Source of the DNA: Sphingobacterium sp. UBA4616
GTDB lineage: Bacteria > Bacteroidota > Bacteroidia > Sphingobacteriales > Sphingobacteriaceae
Direction: 5' to 3'
DNA length: 64,000 bases
Assembly: GCA_002386525.1 (NCBI GenBank)
Contig: DGIS01000021.1
Location: forward strand, 1 to 64,000
Part shown: one piece after another, positions 26,686 to 35,252 of the stretch
Layout of the letters: each line of letters begins with the position of its first letter
Numbering within the stretch: position 1 is the stretch's first letter
The notes under the pieces: model-generated
What the model was told of the DNA's origin: nothing
The model's database searches: none
Seen by the model: the letters and a program-made list of their open reading frames with translations, nothing else
Program-made: the position numbers and the translations under genes

Positions 26686-28020
26686 ATGCGTCTAGGTCAA
26701 CTACTAACTCTATTTCTTTGTATAGTTTTTCTACAGGCTATCCAAGGTCAGGAGAAGCAGGTTTTAATAGAAAATGTCAAACTGATTGACTTTACGAGTC
26801 AAATGCTAACCTCTCCAAGGTATGTTTTAATAGAAGGCAGCACCATTCAGCACATAAGCGCGTCTCCAATTAAGGCGAAAGATAAGGATGTCATTCGAAT
26901 TGACGGTAAAGGCAAAACACTCATGCCGGGTTTGATTGACGCCCATGTACATTTGGTATTTGGCGCTTTGACGATGCCACAGATGATGACAAATGACTTA
27001 TCGGAAGAATTTTTGTTCAATACAGTAGGCAGTTCAGCTCAACAGATGTTAATGCGTGGTTTTACAAGCGTACGTGATGTCGGTGGTCCAATATTCCCAT
27101 TAAAAGCTGCCATTGATAAGGGCAAACTTTTGGGACCTAGGATATGGCCATCTGGGGCTACGATAAGCCAGACGGCAGGGCATGGGGACTTTCGTACTCC
27201 TGAGGAAAAATCACGCCGCTTTTTTGGAGTAGTCTCTCGTGCAGAACGATATGGTGCCACATTTATCGCCGACGGGCGTGCCGAGGTATTGACTGCAGTG
27301 AGAGAAAATTTGAGATTTGGAGCGAGTCAAATTAAACTCATGGCAGGCGGGGGCACTTCTTCTGCATACGATCCAGTAGATGTAACCCAATATACTCTTG
27401 ACGAGATGAAGGCGGCAGTGGAAGCGGCAGAAGATTGGGGAACTTATGTCACCGTACATGCTTATACACCAAGAGCGATTCAAAGAGCGATCGAAGCTGG
27501 CGTAAGATGTATCGAACATGGACAATTGCTTGACGAAGAAACGTTGCAGCTAATTGCAAAAAACAATATTTGGCTAAGTTTACAGAATCTTGTGGAAGAT
27601 ACGCCCGATATGGATCCGCAACGAAGAATCAAGCGTAAGCCTGTCATAGAAGGTCAGGAAAAAGTGTGGCCTATGGCTAAAAAATATGGCGTAAAACTAG
27701 CCTGGGGTACAGATTTCCTTTTTGAACCTGATCTGAATAAATTGCAGAATGCATTTATATTGCGACTTCAAAAGTGGTTTACAAATGCCGAAATCATTAA
27801 AATGGTCACACACGATAATGGTGAACTTCTACAGCTTTCAGGATTAAGAAGTCCATATCCCGGCAAACTAGGAAGTATTGAGGAAGGCGCTCTGGCAGAT
27901 CTTATCCTTGTTGATGGTGACCCGCTCAAGGATCTAAAATTGTTGGCAGATCCAGATAAAAACTTTTTGGTAATTATGAAAGATGGTCAGATTTATAAAA
28001 ATACCCTGCAGAAACATTAA
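26686..28020 (+). CDS. Secreted metal-dependent amidohydrolase
   Basis: 444 residues with a signal peptide (about 1-21, ending QAIQGQ). Amidohydrolase fold: DAHVHLVFG (metal-binding His-x-His) near residue 90, IKLMAGGG with a carboxylated or equivalent Lys, TVHAYT, CIEHGQL and WGTDFLFEPD. The enzyme hydrolyses amide or related bonds, probably of a cyclic or peptide-like substrate (imidazolonepropionase or prolidase-like group). The substrate is unknown. It stands alone. Confidence 0.88.
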   Translation: MRLGQLLTLFLCIVFLQAIQGQEKQVLIENVKLIDFTSQMLTSPRYVLIEGSTIQHISASPIKAKDKDVIRIDGKGKTLMPGLIDAHVHLVFGALTMPQMMTNDLSEEFLFNTVGSSAQQMLMRGFTSVRDVGGPIFPLKAAIDKGKLLGPRIWPSGATISQTAGHGDFRTPEEKSRRFFGVVSRAERYGATFIADGRAEVLTAVRENLRFGASQIKLMAGGGTSSAYDPVDVTQYTLDEMKAAVEAAEDWGTYVTVHAYTPRAIQRAIEAGVRCIEHGQLLDEETLQLIAKNNIWLSLQNLVEDTPDMDPQRRIKRKPVIEGQEKVWPMAKKYGVKLAWGTDFLFEPDLNKLQNAFILRLQKWFTNAEIIKMVTHDNGELLQLSGLRSPYPGKLGSIEEGALADLILVDGDPLKDLKLLADPDKNFLVIMKDGQIYKNTLQKH

Positions 28021-28216
28021 TGCTGTGAGGTGGACATTATGACGTCAAAAATATAATTTAATAAGACAATAAAATATTTTCGATGAAATCAGTTTAAATA
28101 GGTAATTTTTGCCTATGTAGATGAAAAAAATCAAATAATTTCATCATTGAAAAGTACAGATAATTTCTTTAAGATATAAATTATTTGAAGAATAAACAGC
28201 TTTGCATTTAATTGAT

Positions 28217-28224
28217 TAGATTTG
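28217..28224 (+). promoter_or_regulatory. -7 element (TAGATTTG) of the GNAT-methyltransferase operon
   Basis: TAGATTTG fits TAnnTTTG. It lies 26 bases upstream of the GTG at 28251, a suitable leader. No TTG at the usual -33 spacing was found. Confidence 0.5.
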
Positions 28225-28250
28225 CGTTTAAACGATAAATCAAGCATTCG

Positions 28251-29060
28251 GTGGCATTATTATTCAACGAAGGACGTCCAGTAGTAAGACTAAGAGCATT
28301 TCGGGCTATCGACGATCCCCAAACCTGTGAACGTTTCATAGAAGGACACGCGCATGTATTAACGGCTATAGGCGTGAAGAAGGTGACTTCCTCCAAAAAT
28401 GACTGGATGTATAATCCGGCATCATTCGTGCTGATCGTAGAATCCCTTGATGGCGACAAAGTCTATGGAGGAGTACGCATACACGTATCTGGTGGTAGCG
28501 AACCTCTTCCGATTGAACAAGCAACCGGATCGATGGATGCTAAAATTTTAGACCTTGTTTATGAGTACGCGCAAAAGGGAACAGGTGAAGGCTGTGGGCT
28601 ATGGAACTCGCGAGAGATTGCTGGATATGGCATTGGCAGCATATTTTTAACACGGGCTGGCGCTGCGATCAGTACACAGGTCGGCATTAAATCGCTATTT
28701 GCTTTATGCGCTCCTTATACAGTAAAATTAGCAGAAAGTGTTGGCTACCGGATCGACACCAGTGTTGGAAATAATGGTACATTTTATTATCCTAAGCTAG
28801 ACCTGCTGGCAACTGTGATGATTATGCGAAACCTAGAAACCCTAACCGAAGCCGATCAAGAAAACAAAGATGCAATTCTTTCCCTTCGTAATAATTCCAA
28901 TATTGTCCGCATAGAAACTTTGCGGAATAAAGAAATTGAAATCCATTATCAAATTGATATTCCGAATTTGAATCAATGGGATCTAAATGAGATTATTAAA
29001 AATCTGAAACATACATCATTAGACCATAGGCCAGATGATCGTAATTTAAATATTTTGTAA
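28251..29060 (+). CDS. GNAT-like N-acyltransferase, possible signal synthase
   Basis: 269 residues, GTG start. No signal peptide or membrane segment. The middle (about 110-190) has the GNAT-style sequence GLWNSREIAGYGIGSIFL, QVGIKSLFALC and LAESVGYRI, which resembles the acyl-CoA/ACP-binding core of FeeM-type and LuxI-type acyltransferases. The acyl donor and acceptor cannot be told. Its stop overlaps the ATG of the methyltransferase gene (TAATG), and the sensor kinase follows at once, so it may form the first step of a small-molecule signal. Family assignment is by motif recollection. Confidence 0.55.
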   Translation: MALLFNEGRPVVRLRAFRAIDDPQTCERFIEGHAHVLTAIGVKKVTSSKNDWMYNPASFVLIVESLDGDKVYGGVRIHVSGGSEPLPIEQATGSMDAKILDLVYEYAQKGTGEGCGLWNSREIAGYGIGSIFLTRAGAAISTQVGIKSLFALCAPYTVKLAESVGYRIDTSVGNNGTFYYPKLDLLATVMIMRNLETLTEADQENKDAILSLRNNSNIVRIETLRNKEIEIHYQIDIPNLNQWDLNEIIKNLKHTSLDHRPDDRNLNIL

Positions 29061-29824
29061 TGGACAATAAGCATTATAATGCCGGATACTTGATGGATAC
29101 CGGTGATTTTCTTAAACAATTGAAAATACATTCATACACTCCTTTCAATTCGATTAAAGAGGGCGTGGTTGTCGATCTTGGTTGTGGCACTGGAATGGAT
29201 GCCATCAACTTGGCGAACATGCTGGGTGATAATGTACTAGTCGTTGGTTTAGATCATGATAACACCCTAATTGAGCATGCGAAATCAAGTGCTGCAAACA
29301 TAAAAAATGTAGACTTCGTTCAAGGTGAGGTTTACAACCTTAGCTTTGCAGACAATTCCATCTCCGGTATTAGAATGGAACGCGTTGTACAACATCTAGC
29401 GGAGGCGCAAAAAATGTTTGCCGAGGTTCACCGTGTTTTGATTGAGGGGAAACCTCTGGTTATCGTTGAGACCATCTGGAATAGTCTGACATTCTATAGC
29501 AAACACGTGGGTATTGAGGCAAAGATATGCCATTATTTGACCAATGAAAAAGTTAATAATGGCTGGGCCGGAAATAAATTAACCTCAGATCTATTAAATC
29601 AAGGTTTTAAACACGTAGAATTGCAAACATTTTGTATGGTGGCCCGCTCGAAAGAGGAAGCTAATCGTTATCTATTTTTAGATAAAATCCTTTTAGAAAT
29701 GGTCGAAAAAGAGCAATTGAGCACCGCCGAGATGGAGGAGTTTCAAAACACATTGAACCAAGCTGACGAAGCGGGCTGCTTCCTTGTCTCTATGAATTTA
29801 GTTATCGCCGAAGCAAAAAAATAG
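29060..29824 (+). CDS. class I SAM-dependent methyltransferase
   Basis: 254 residues, soluble. Motif I VVDLGCGTGMDAI is at about 36-48, motif II contains VVGLDHDN and the later motif is ISGIRMERVVQHL. This is the UbiE/MenG-like Methyltransf_11 pattern; the target is unknown. Its start overlaps the stop of the GNAT gene by one base, and only a few bases precede the kinase start. A role in decorating the acyltransferase product is inferred from context. Confidence 0.85.
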   Translation: MDNKHYNAGYLMDTGDFLKQLKIHSYTPFNSIKEGVVVDLGCGTGMDAINLANMLGDNVLVVGLDHDNTLIEHAKSSAANIKNVDFVQGEVYNLSFADNSISGIRMERVVQHLAEAQKMFAEVHRVLIEGKPLVIVETIWNSLTFYSKHVGIEAKICHYLTNEKVNNGWAGNKLTSDLLNQGFKHVELQTFCMVARSKEEANRYLFLDKILLEMVEKEQLSTAEMEEFQNTLNQADEAGCFLVSMNLVIAEAKK

Positions 29825-29833
29825 CATATTGTG

Positions 29834-31984
29834 ATGAGATGCTGGCTTAACCTAATTTTCCTATTGATCTGTACATATAGTTCGCCCTGTTTTGGAGAGG
29901 TTATTATAGAACACCCAACGCAGCGCTTATTGATCGGATATGGCCTAGAACGCTACGAAGGCAATGGACGGCCTGATTTTTCAGATACTTCGGATTCATC
30001 CTTCCAATCTTTGGGAAGCAAAGTCCCCAATTTAGGTACATCATCTTCTGATATCTGGCTCCGGTTGCCGATGATAAATAAGGGCAAAGATAAACTTGAG
30101 CTCCTACTCGAGATCGCCTATCCTCTTCTTGACGAGGTCGAATTATTTATACCATCACCAGATGGGAGTTATAAATCGATCAAGTTGGGAGAACATCGCC
30201 CTTTTTCGGCTAGAAAATATAAGGTACCTAATTACGCATTTGACATTCAATTAACAGGAAATAAGAAAACCACATTTTTTATTCGAGTTAAGAGCACCGA
30301 ACAGATTATTCTACCAATCTATTTAAGTAACGAACGAAGTTTCTTAAAAGAAATGAATGATGATAGCTTATTAAGCGGTATTTATATCGGAATTGTCTGC
30401 ATTATGGCAATATATAATTTATTTTTATTTTTCTCTGTTCGGGAGAGGGGCTATCTATATTATGTACTATATGTTCTTTGTGCAGGAATAACACAAATGG
30501 GAATTAAAGGTTACAGTTTTCAATATTTATGGCCAAATTGGACGTATTTCGCAACAAAAGGGCCGATTATTTTTGGATGTCTATCAGGATTATGTGCCTT
30601 ACTTTTTGCAGATTCATTCCTACAATTATCCAAAAATGCGCCTAGATCACGGCGTGTGATCACTTTTTTCATTGTCCTCTTTGTCATTGGCCCAGTTCTA
30701 ACACTACTAAACCTTACCCAACTGGCATTTACGGTTATGCAATTAACAACGGGAGCGGGGTCTTTATTCGTCCTTTACTTATCCTACCGTGTGATGATAA
30801 ATGGTTATAAGCCCGCTAAATATTTTGTTTATGGTTGGACGGTTTTATTGTTGGGTTCAGTAGTATTCTTACTAAAGGACTATGGCATCCTACAATACAA
30901 CGATTTTACAAGCAACGCTGTACAAATTGCTTCCGTTGTTGAAATGGCTCTATTATCATTCGGTCTCGCTTATAGTATCAATATCTTAAAAGAAGAGAAA
31001 GAAGCCTCGCAAGTCAGGGAATTAGCGATTTCGTTAGAAAACGAAAGATTGATACGCGAGCAAAATATAGTGTTGGAACAAAAAGTGGATGAGCGGACAC
31101 GTGAATTGACACAATCTAACGAGTCTCTACAGACCACTCTTACTCACCTAAAGGAAACGCAATCCCAGCTTGTTGAGGCTGAAAAGATGGCGTCCCTTGG
31201 TCAGTTGACAGCCGGGGTTGCCCATGAAATCAATAACCCTATCAATTTTGTCACATCGAACGTTGCCCCATTAAAACGTGACATAAAGATGATCTGGGAA
31301 ACACTAGAGGAAGTGGAACGTATAGCCTTTAAAGAAGGTATATCGGATACAGAAAAACAAATTCAGATTAAAAAATTTAAAGACGATCTAGATATTGACT
31401 ATTTAAAAACAGAGGTGGATTTTTTATTAAAAGGTATGCACGATGGAGCTCACCGTACCGCGGAAATAGTCAAGAGTTTACGGATTTTTTCACGTGTGGA
31501 TGAGGATACATTAAAATTTGCCGATCTGAATGAGGGACTTGAATCAACAATGGTTATTCTCAATAGTCTATTGAATAACACAATAGAGGTTGATAAGATC
31601 TATGGAGATATGCCGAAAGTAGAATGTCATGCAGGTAAACTTAATCAAGTATTTCTGAATATTGTTACAAATGCTATTTATGCTGTAAATAAAAAATTCA
31701 ACCACGAAGTCGGTGGAAAAATATGTATTGAGACCGGAGTTTATAACGATGACACTTCGGTTTTTATCAAAATCGCCGATAATGGTATTGGTATTCCAAA
31801 AGAAATTCATGAACGGATCTTTGAACCGTTTTTTACGACGAAAGACGTCGGCGAGGGGACTGGTCTAGGAATGTCCATTGCCTACAATACTATTGCAAAA
31901 CATCATGGTCGGATTGTTGTAGATTCAGAAGTGGGACAGGGTACCAGTTTTACACTAATCATTCCAATTCAACAAAATGATTAG
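29834..31984 (+). CDS. 7TM-DISM sensor histidine kinase
   Basis: 716 residues from the ATG at 29834 (an in-frame GTG at 29831 also exists). Signal peptide about 1-22; a periplasmic 7TMR-DISMED2 domain (about 40-165, DIWLRLPMINKGK); seven membrane helices (about 180-385); a coiled coil (about 390-450); then kinase domains with His464 in VAHEINNPINF, N box FLNIVTNAIYAV, DNGIGIP and GEGTGLGMSIAYN. DISM proteins are believed to bind small molecules outside the cell. It follows the methyltransferase gene by nine bases. Confidence 0.92.
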   Translation: MRCWLNLIFLLICTYSSPCFGEVIIEHPTQRLLIGYGLERYEGNGRPDFSDTSDSSFQSLGSKVPNLGTSSSDIWLRLPMINKGKDKLELLLEIAYPLLDEVELFIPSPDGSYKSIKLGEHRPFSARKYKVPNYAFDIQLTGNKKTTFFIRVKSTEQIILPIYLSNERSFLKEMNDDSLLSGIYIGIVCIMAIYNLFLFFSVRERGYLYYVLYVLCAGITQMGIKGYSFQYLWPNWTYFATKGPIIFGCLSGLCALLFADSFLQLSKNAPRSRRVITFFIVLFVIGPVLTLLNLTQLAFTVMQLTTGAGSLFVLYLSYRVMINGYKPAKYFVYGWTVLLLGSVVFLLKDYGILQYNDFTSNAVQIASVVEMALLSFGLAYSINILKEEKEASQVRELAISLENERLIREQNIVLEQKVDERTRELTQSNESLQTTLTHLKETQSQLVEAEKMASLGQLTAGVAHEINNPINFVTSNVAPLKRDIKMIWETLEEVERIAFKEGISDTEKQIQIKKFKDDLDIDYLKTEVDFLLKGMHDGAHRTAEIVKSLRIFSRVDEDTLKFADLNEGLESTMVILNSLLNNTIEVDKIYGDMPKVECHAGKLNQVFLNIVTNAIYAVNKKFNHEVGGKICIETGVYNDDTSVFIKIADNGIGIPKEIHERIFEPFFTTKDVGEGTGLGMSIAYNTIAKHHGRIVVDSEVGQGTSFTLIIPIQQND

Positions 31985-32066
31985 TATAACTATAAACTTA
32001 AAATAGTTCAATTAACTATTATTTTTTCATATCTTTTGTAAGGGAATAAAACCATATAATAAAATT

Positions 32067-33152
32067 ATGCAGAGGGAGTTTGAAATACTATATATCGATG
32101 ACGAAGCCAACAATTTAGTTAGCTTTAAAGCGAACTTTAGATACGATTATACGATCTATACAGCATCCAACACAACTGAAGCTGAAAAGATACTTCATAC
32201 TCATCCGGATATCCGTATTATCTTCTGCGATCAACGCATGCCTGATGAGATGGGCATCGATTTTTTACACCGCATAAAAAAAGACTTTCCAAAGCCAATC
32301 CGTATTCTTCTAACAGCTTACGCCAATATGGAAACTGTAATTGAAGCAGTCAATAAAGGACATATATTTAGATTTGTCCGCAAACCCTGGATGAATGAAG
32401 AGATTGTTTCGGCTATAGAAGAGGCAAATAAATTTTATGTTGCAAACTCCATGCTTGAGGTAAAAAATCGCGAGCTACAAAAAGCTTATGATGAATTAGA
32501 TAAGTTTGCTTATAGCGTTAGCCACGACCTTCGTGATCCGTTGACCGGAGTTCTTTCCGCTGTGAAACTTGGACTGGAGTTTGACAGCGTAGATCGAATT
32601 CATGAGTTGCTCGCGCTAATGGATAGTTCATTAGTTAGTTTGGACGCTTACATTGACAGCCTACGCGACTATTATTTACTAAGACGAGGCGAGCTCCTGC
32701 TGTCCGAGATAAATTTTGAAGAACTCTTCGGCAATATACGTCAATTTTATAGTATGTATACGCAAAATAAAGAGGTCGCTTTTGAAATTTTAGTGGATCA
32801 AAAGGAGAATTTTAATGGAGACAAGGCGCTTCTTGAACTCATTTTACATAATCTTCTTTCTAATGCTTTTAAATACCAAAGTAAGGGGCAAGAGAATCAG
32901 TTTGTCAAGCTTTCTGTTTTGGTATCAGAACGTAAAGCGAAAATAGTTGTGAGCGACAATGGAATAGGGATATCGCCAGAGTATGTTGACGATATATTCA
33001 AACTATTCTTCAGAGCTAGTGATCAAGCTAAAGGGATGGGATTTGGACTCTATAATGTTCAAAATGCACTCTTGAAGCTCCAGGGAAAAATTGAAGTGGA
33101 ATCACAACCCGATCAAGGTACAACCTTTACAGTCGTCATACCGAGTAAATAA
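32067..33152 (+). CDS. Receiver-histidine kinase hybrid
   Basis: 361 residues, no membrane segment. Receiver 1-125 with acidic residues 11-13 (YIDDEANN), Asp55 in CDQRMP, and the switch Thr in LLTAYANM. A histidine-kinase core follows with His153 (SVSHDLRDP), the N box LHNLLSNAFKY, DNGIGISPEY and KGMGFGLYNV. It may take phosphate from the 7TM kinase and pass it on. There is no DNA-binding domain; output must lie elsewhere, perhaps in a phosphorelay. Confidence 0.92.
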   Translation: MQREFEILYIDDEANNLVSFKANFRYDYTIYTASNTTEAEKILHTHPDIRIIFCDQRMPDEMGIDFLHRIKKDFPKPIRILLTAYANMETVIEAVNKGHIFRFVRKPWMNEEIVSAIEEANKFYVANSMLEVKNRELQKAYDELDKFAYSVSHDLRDPLTGVLSAVKLGLEFDSVDRIHELLALMDSSLVSLDAYIDSLRDYYLLRRGELLLSEINFEELFGNIRQFYSMYTQNKEVAFEILVDQKENFNGDKALLELILHNLLSNAFKYQSKGQENQFVKLSVLVSERKAKIVVSDNGIGISPEYVDDIFKLFFRASDQAKGMGFGLYNVQNALLKLQGKIEVESQPDQGTTFTVVIPSK

Positions 33153-33252
33153 GCCTTTTATAGTTGACCATCATAGACGATGGAAAGCTTATCAAAATGC
33201 CAGAAAACATCAACAAAGCTTAAAAGCTTACTTTCCTAAACTTATCTTATTT

Positions 33253-33717
33253 TTACGAAAGTAGCTTTTGGCGTAACAAAAATTCCAATTGGTCGTTAGA
33301 AGTCTCTAGCTGAGAATTTGTCTCCACAATCTTTTGACGTTCTGCATATACATCATAAGCGCGCTGAATCGTCTGATCAAGTTCCTCTTCACTCCAAGGC
33401 TTATTGAGATAATGAAAGATTTTTCCTTTATTAACGGCGTCAACAACAGCAGCCATGTCCGTATATCCTGTCAAAAGAATACGCATAGGGGCGGCATTAA
33501 TTTTAATAATCTGCTCCAAAAACTCTACACCAGTCATTTCTGGCATACGTTGATCCGTAATAATAATGTGTATTTGATTGTTTTTGACAATATCGATTGC
33601 ATCAGCGCCACTAATGGCGGTAAATACGGTATACTTTAGCCGAAATGTCGCTTTAAAAGAAAACAAATTGTTTTCTTCATCATCAACGTACAATATCGAA
33701 ATCTTCTTGTCTTCCAT
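33253..33717 (-). CDS. Stand-alone receiver protein
   Basis: 154 residues. Receiver domain with YVDDEENN, Asp55 in TDQRMP, LLTGYTDM and a Lys in LNKPWSEEE; a short coiled C-terminal tail (about 125-154). The receiver is closely similar to that of the hybrid kinase across the gap (both share FKA.FR...T and DQRMP), so one probably arose from the other. It is convergent with the hybrid gene and lacks an output domain; possibly a phosphate sink or shuttle. Confidence 0.88.
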   Translation of the reverse strand: MEDKKISILYVDDEENNLFSFKATFRLKYTVFTAISGADAIDIVKNNQIHIIITDQRMPEMTGVEFLEQIIKINAAPMRILLTGYTDMAAVVDAVNKGKIFHYLNKPWSEEELDQTIQRAYDVYAERQKIVETNSQLETSNDQLEFLLRQKLLS

Positions 33718-33922
33718 AAGCTTATCTTCTGAAATACAAATTTACGCAATTAATTTCCTGAATTAATAACAGATTAAAGAGTTTTATGTTTTCCTAGCAG
33801 AAAATATTCGATGACCAATACGATAAGCGGATCTCATAGCCAAATTTTATAACCTCCCCACACTATTAATAACATGAAGCTAATAACTGAAATAAGTAAA
33901 TTATCAAGGTTGTTTAGCAATA

Positions 33923-33958
33923 AAAAAAGCCATTCTACGTACGTAAAATGGCTTTTTT
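33923..33958 (-). terminator. Intrinsic terminator downstream of tRNA-Lys
   Basis: Stem AAAAAAGCCATT (33923-33934) with AATGGCTTTTTT (33947-33958). Read on the minus strand it ends in a T-run directly after the tRNA-Lys gene. Confidence 0.85.
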
Positions 33959-33963
33959 GAAAG

Positions 33964-34036
33964 TGACCCCGCTGAGGCTCGAACTCAGGACCCACAGATT
34001 AAGAGTCTGTTGCTCTACCAACTGAGCTACGAAGTC
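33964..34036 (-). tRNA. tRNA-Lys (anticodon CTT)
   Basis: 73 bases without CCA. Acceptor GACTTCG pairs with CGGGGTC (with two G-U pairs), D arm GCTCAGTTGGTAGAGC, anticodon loop CTCTTAA with CTT, T arm CTGAG/CTCAG with loop TTCGAGC. All arms fold. Own promoter upstream and terminator downstream. Confidence 0.96.
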
Positions 34037-34047
34037 ATTCGATAGAC

Positions 34048-34078
34048 CAAATGTAAGGTTCAACGCAGAAAAAGTCAA
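34048..34078 (-). promoter_or_regulatory. Promoter of tRNA-Lys
   Basis: On the minus strand: TTG (34076-34078), 20 bases, TACATTTG (34048-34055). It has the same spacing as the promoters of the other two tRNA genes in the window. Confidence 0.75.
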
Positions 34079-34174
34079 GTGAAAAAGAATATTTTTTTGA
34101 CTTTTATGACATTCAAGGGAGATTGTTAATGCATTTGTAATAATCAAGCGAACCGTATAAAGAGTCTCTATACC

Positions 34175-34936
34175 TTAATTGGTCTTCTGCTCCATATTGT
34201 GCTTCGTCTTTGGAACAGTTATCTTTCCCATGATCATTGGCCTAACTTCCATTTCTATTGGTTTATCCAAATGCATTTGATTCCCATTTTTCAATGGAAC
34301 CACCACCGTTTTATACCCCAACATTTGTGCACGGAGCTCTTGATTTACCCCAAGTAGCGATTGTGGTACCCAAAGCTGAAAATTCCCTTTATCATCCACT
34401 TCAGTACGACATTTTCCTAAAGAGACCGTTGTTCCCGCCATACTCACATCACTTCCCGCACAAACCACACGACCTTTTATGCTAACCTTAGCACTATCGG
34501 CGCTGTCCTTTGATACTTTGCTATCGTTTGTTAACACGTGGATGCGGCCTTGCTCTTTAACCTTATTGATTCCCATCGCAGACTGTACAACGACTACTTC
34601 CCCCGTCAATTTGTTTTGTGCCTGAGCCGTATAAAGACTCAACGATCCGACCAAAATGAATCCCGCTGCGACTCCTGTCCACCCCCCGCGCCAAATAGGG
34701 TTTTTAGCAAAGGAAACATGCGCATCTAATTCGCGCATTAATTGGTCTTCATAAAATCTCCCACATAACCTTCTATTAGAGTTCTTTATTTCATTTACAA
34801 TCTCCTGATCATCCATCTGAGAAAAATCAACAACGATCTTCTTACATTGACTACAGAAACGGCCTTGCTCCTGTGGAGTCATCTTATTCCAATCTGCCGA
34901 GCAAGCCTCTTTTACCTCTAAAAAAATCTTTTTCAT
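34175..34936 (-). CDS. CarboxypepD-regulatory-like protein with N-terminal Cys-rich segment
   Basis: 253 residues. The N-terminal part (ACSADWNKM, RFCSQCKKIVVDFSQMDDQE) is a Cys-rich cytoplasmic segment known to me from many Bacteroidota proteins of unknown role. A single membrane segment lies at about 85-105, then a carboxypeptidase-regulatory-like domain (about 155-240, VSIKGRVVCAGSDVSMAGTT). It probably forms a membrane-anchored beta sandwich. Function unknown. Confidence 0.7.
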   Translation of the reverse strand: MKKIFLEVKEACSADWNKMTPQEQGRFCSQCKKIVVDFSQMDDQEIVNEIKNSNRRLCGRFYEDQLMRELDAHVSFAKNPIWRGGWTGVAAGFILVGSLSLYTAQAQNKLTGEVVVVQSAMGINKVKEQGRIHVLTNDSKVSKDSADSAKVSIKGRVVCAGSDVSMAGTTVSLGKCRTEVDDKGNFQLWVPQSLLGVNQELRAQMLGYKTVVVPLKNGNQMHLDKPIEMEVRPMIMGKITVPKTKHNMEQKTN

Positions 34937-35252
34937 ATTATCTCCTGTTTAGTTTTTTGGAAGGGATGCAACACAATCAGCAATTTCACAATGAAACGCA
35001 ACATAAAACCATTAACACCTAATAAGCAACAACTTAAAAATAAAAACCATTTAAAATCAGCAACTAATTTCCACAGGACAACCGTCAGAACTAGATGAGG
35101 AAATCATAGAATGCAAAGCGAAGAATAGCAAAAGCGACAAATAACAAGGTGCGAAAGAATATATTCAAAGAAAAAAAGCGCTGCAAAAGAATAGGCTGTC
35201 CAACTTTGTTAGACAGCCCATTTTCATGAAATAATTCTAGTGGATAATAGAA
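34937..35252. other. Intergenic region with a hairpin
   Basis: 316 bases between two minus-strand genes. Apart from the terminator-like hairpin at 35194-35218 it holds nothing that I can identify. The region next to 34936 should carry the promoter of the 253-residue protein. Confidence 0.5.
35194..35218 (-). terminator. Candidate terminator of the tricorn-like protease gene
   Basis: Stem GGCTGTC.AAC / GTT.GACAGCC, 11 positions with one G-U pair on the minus strand, loop TTT. It lies 34 bases beyond the protease stop. The following T-run is interrupted. Confidence 0.5.
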
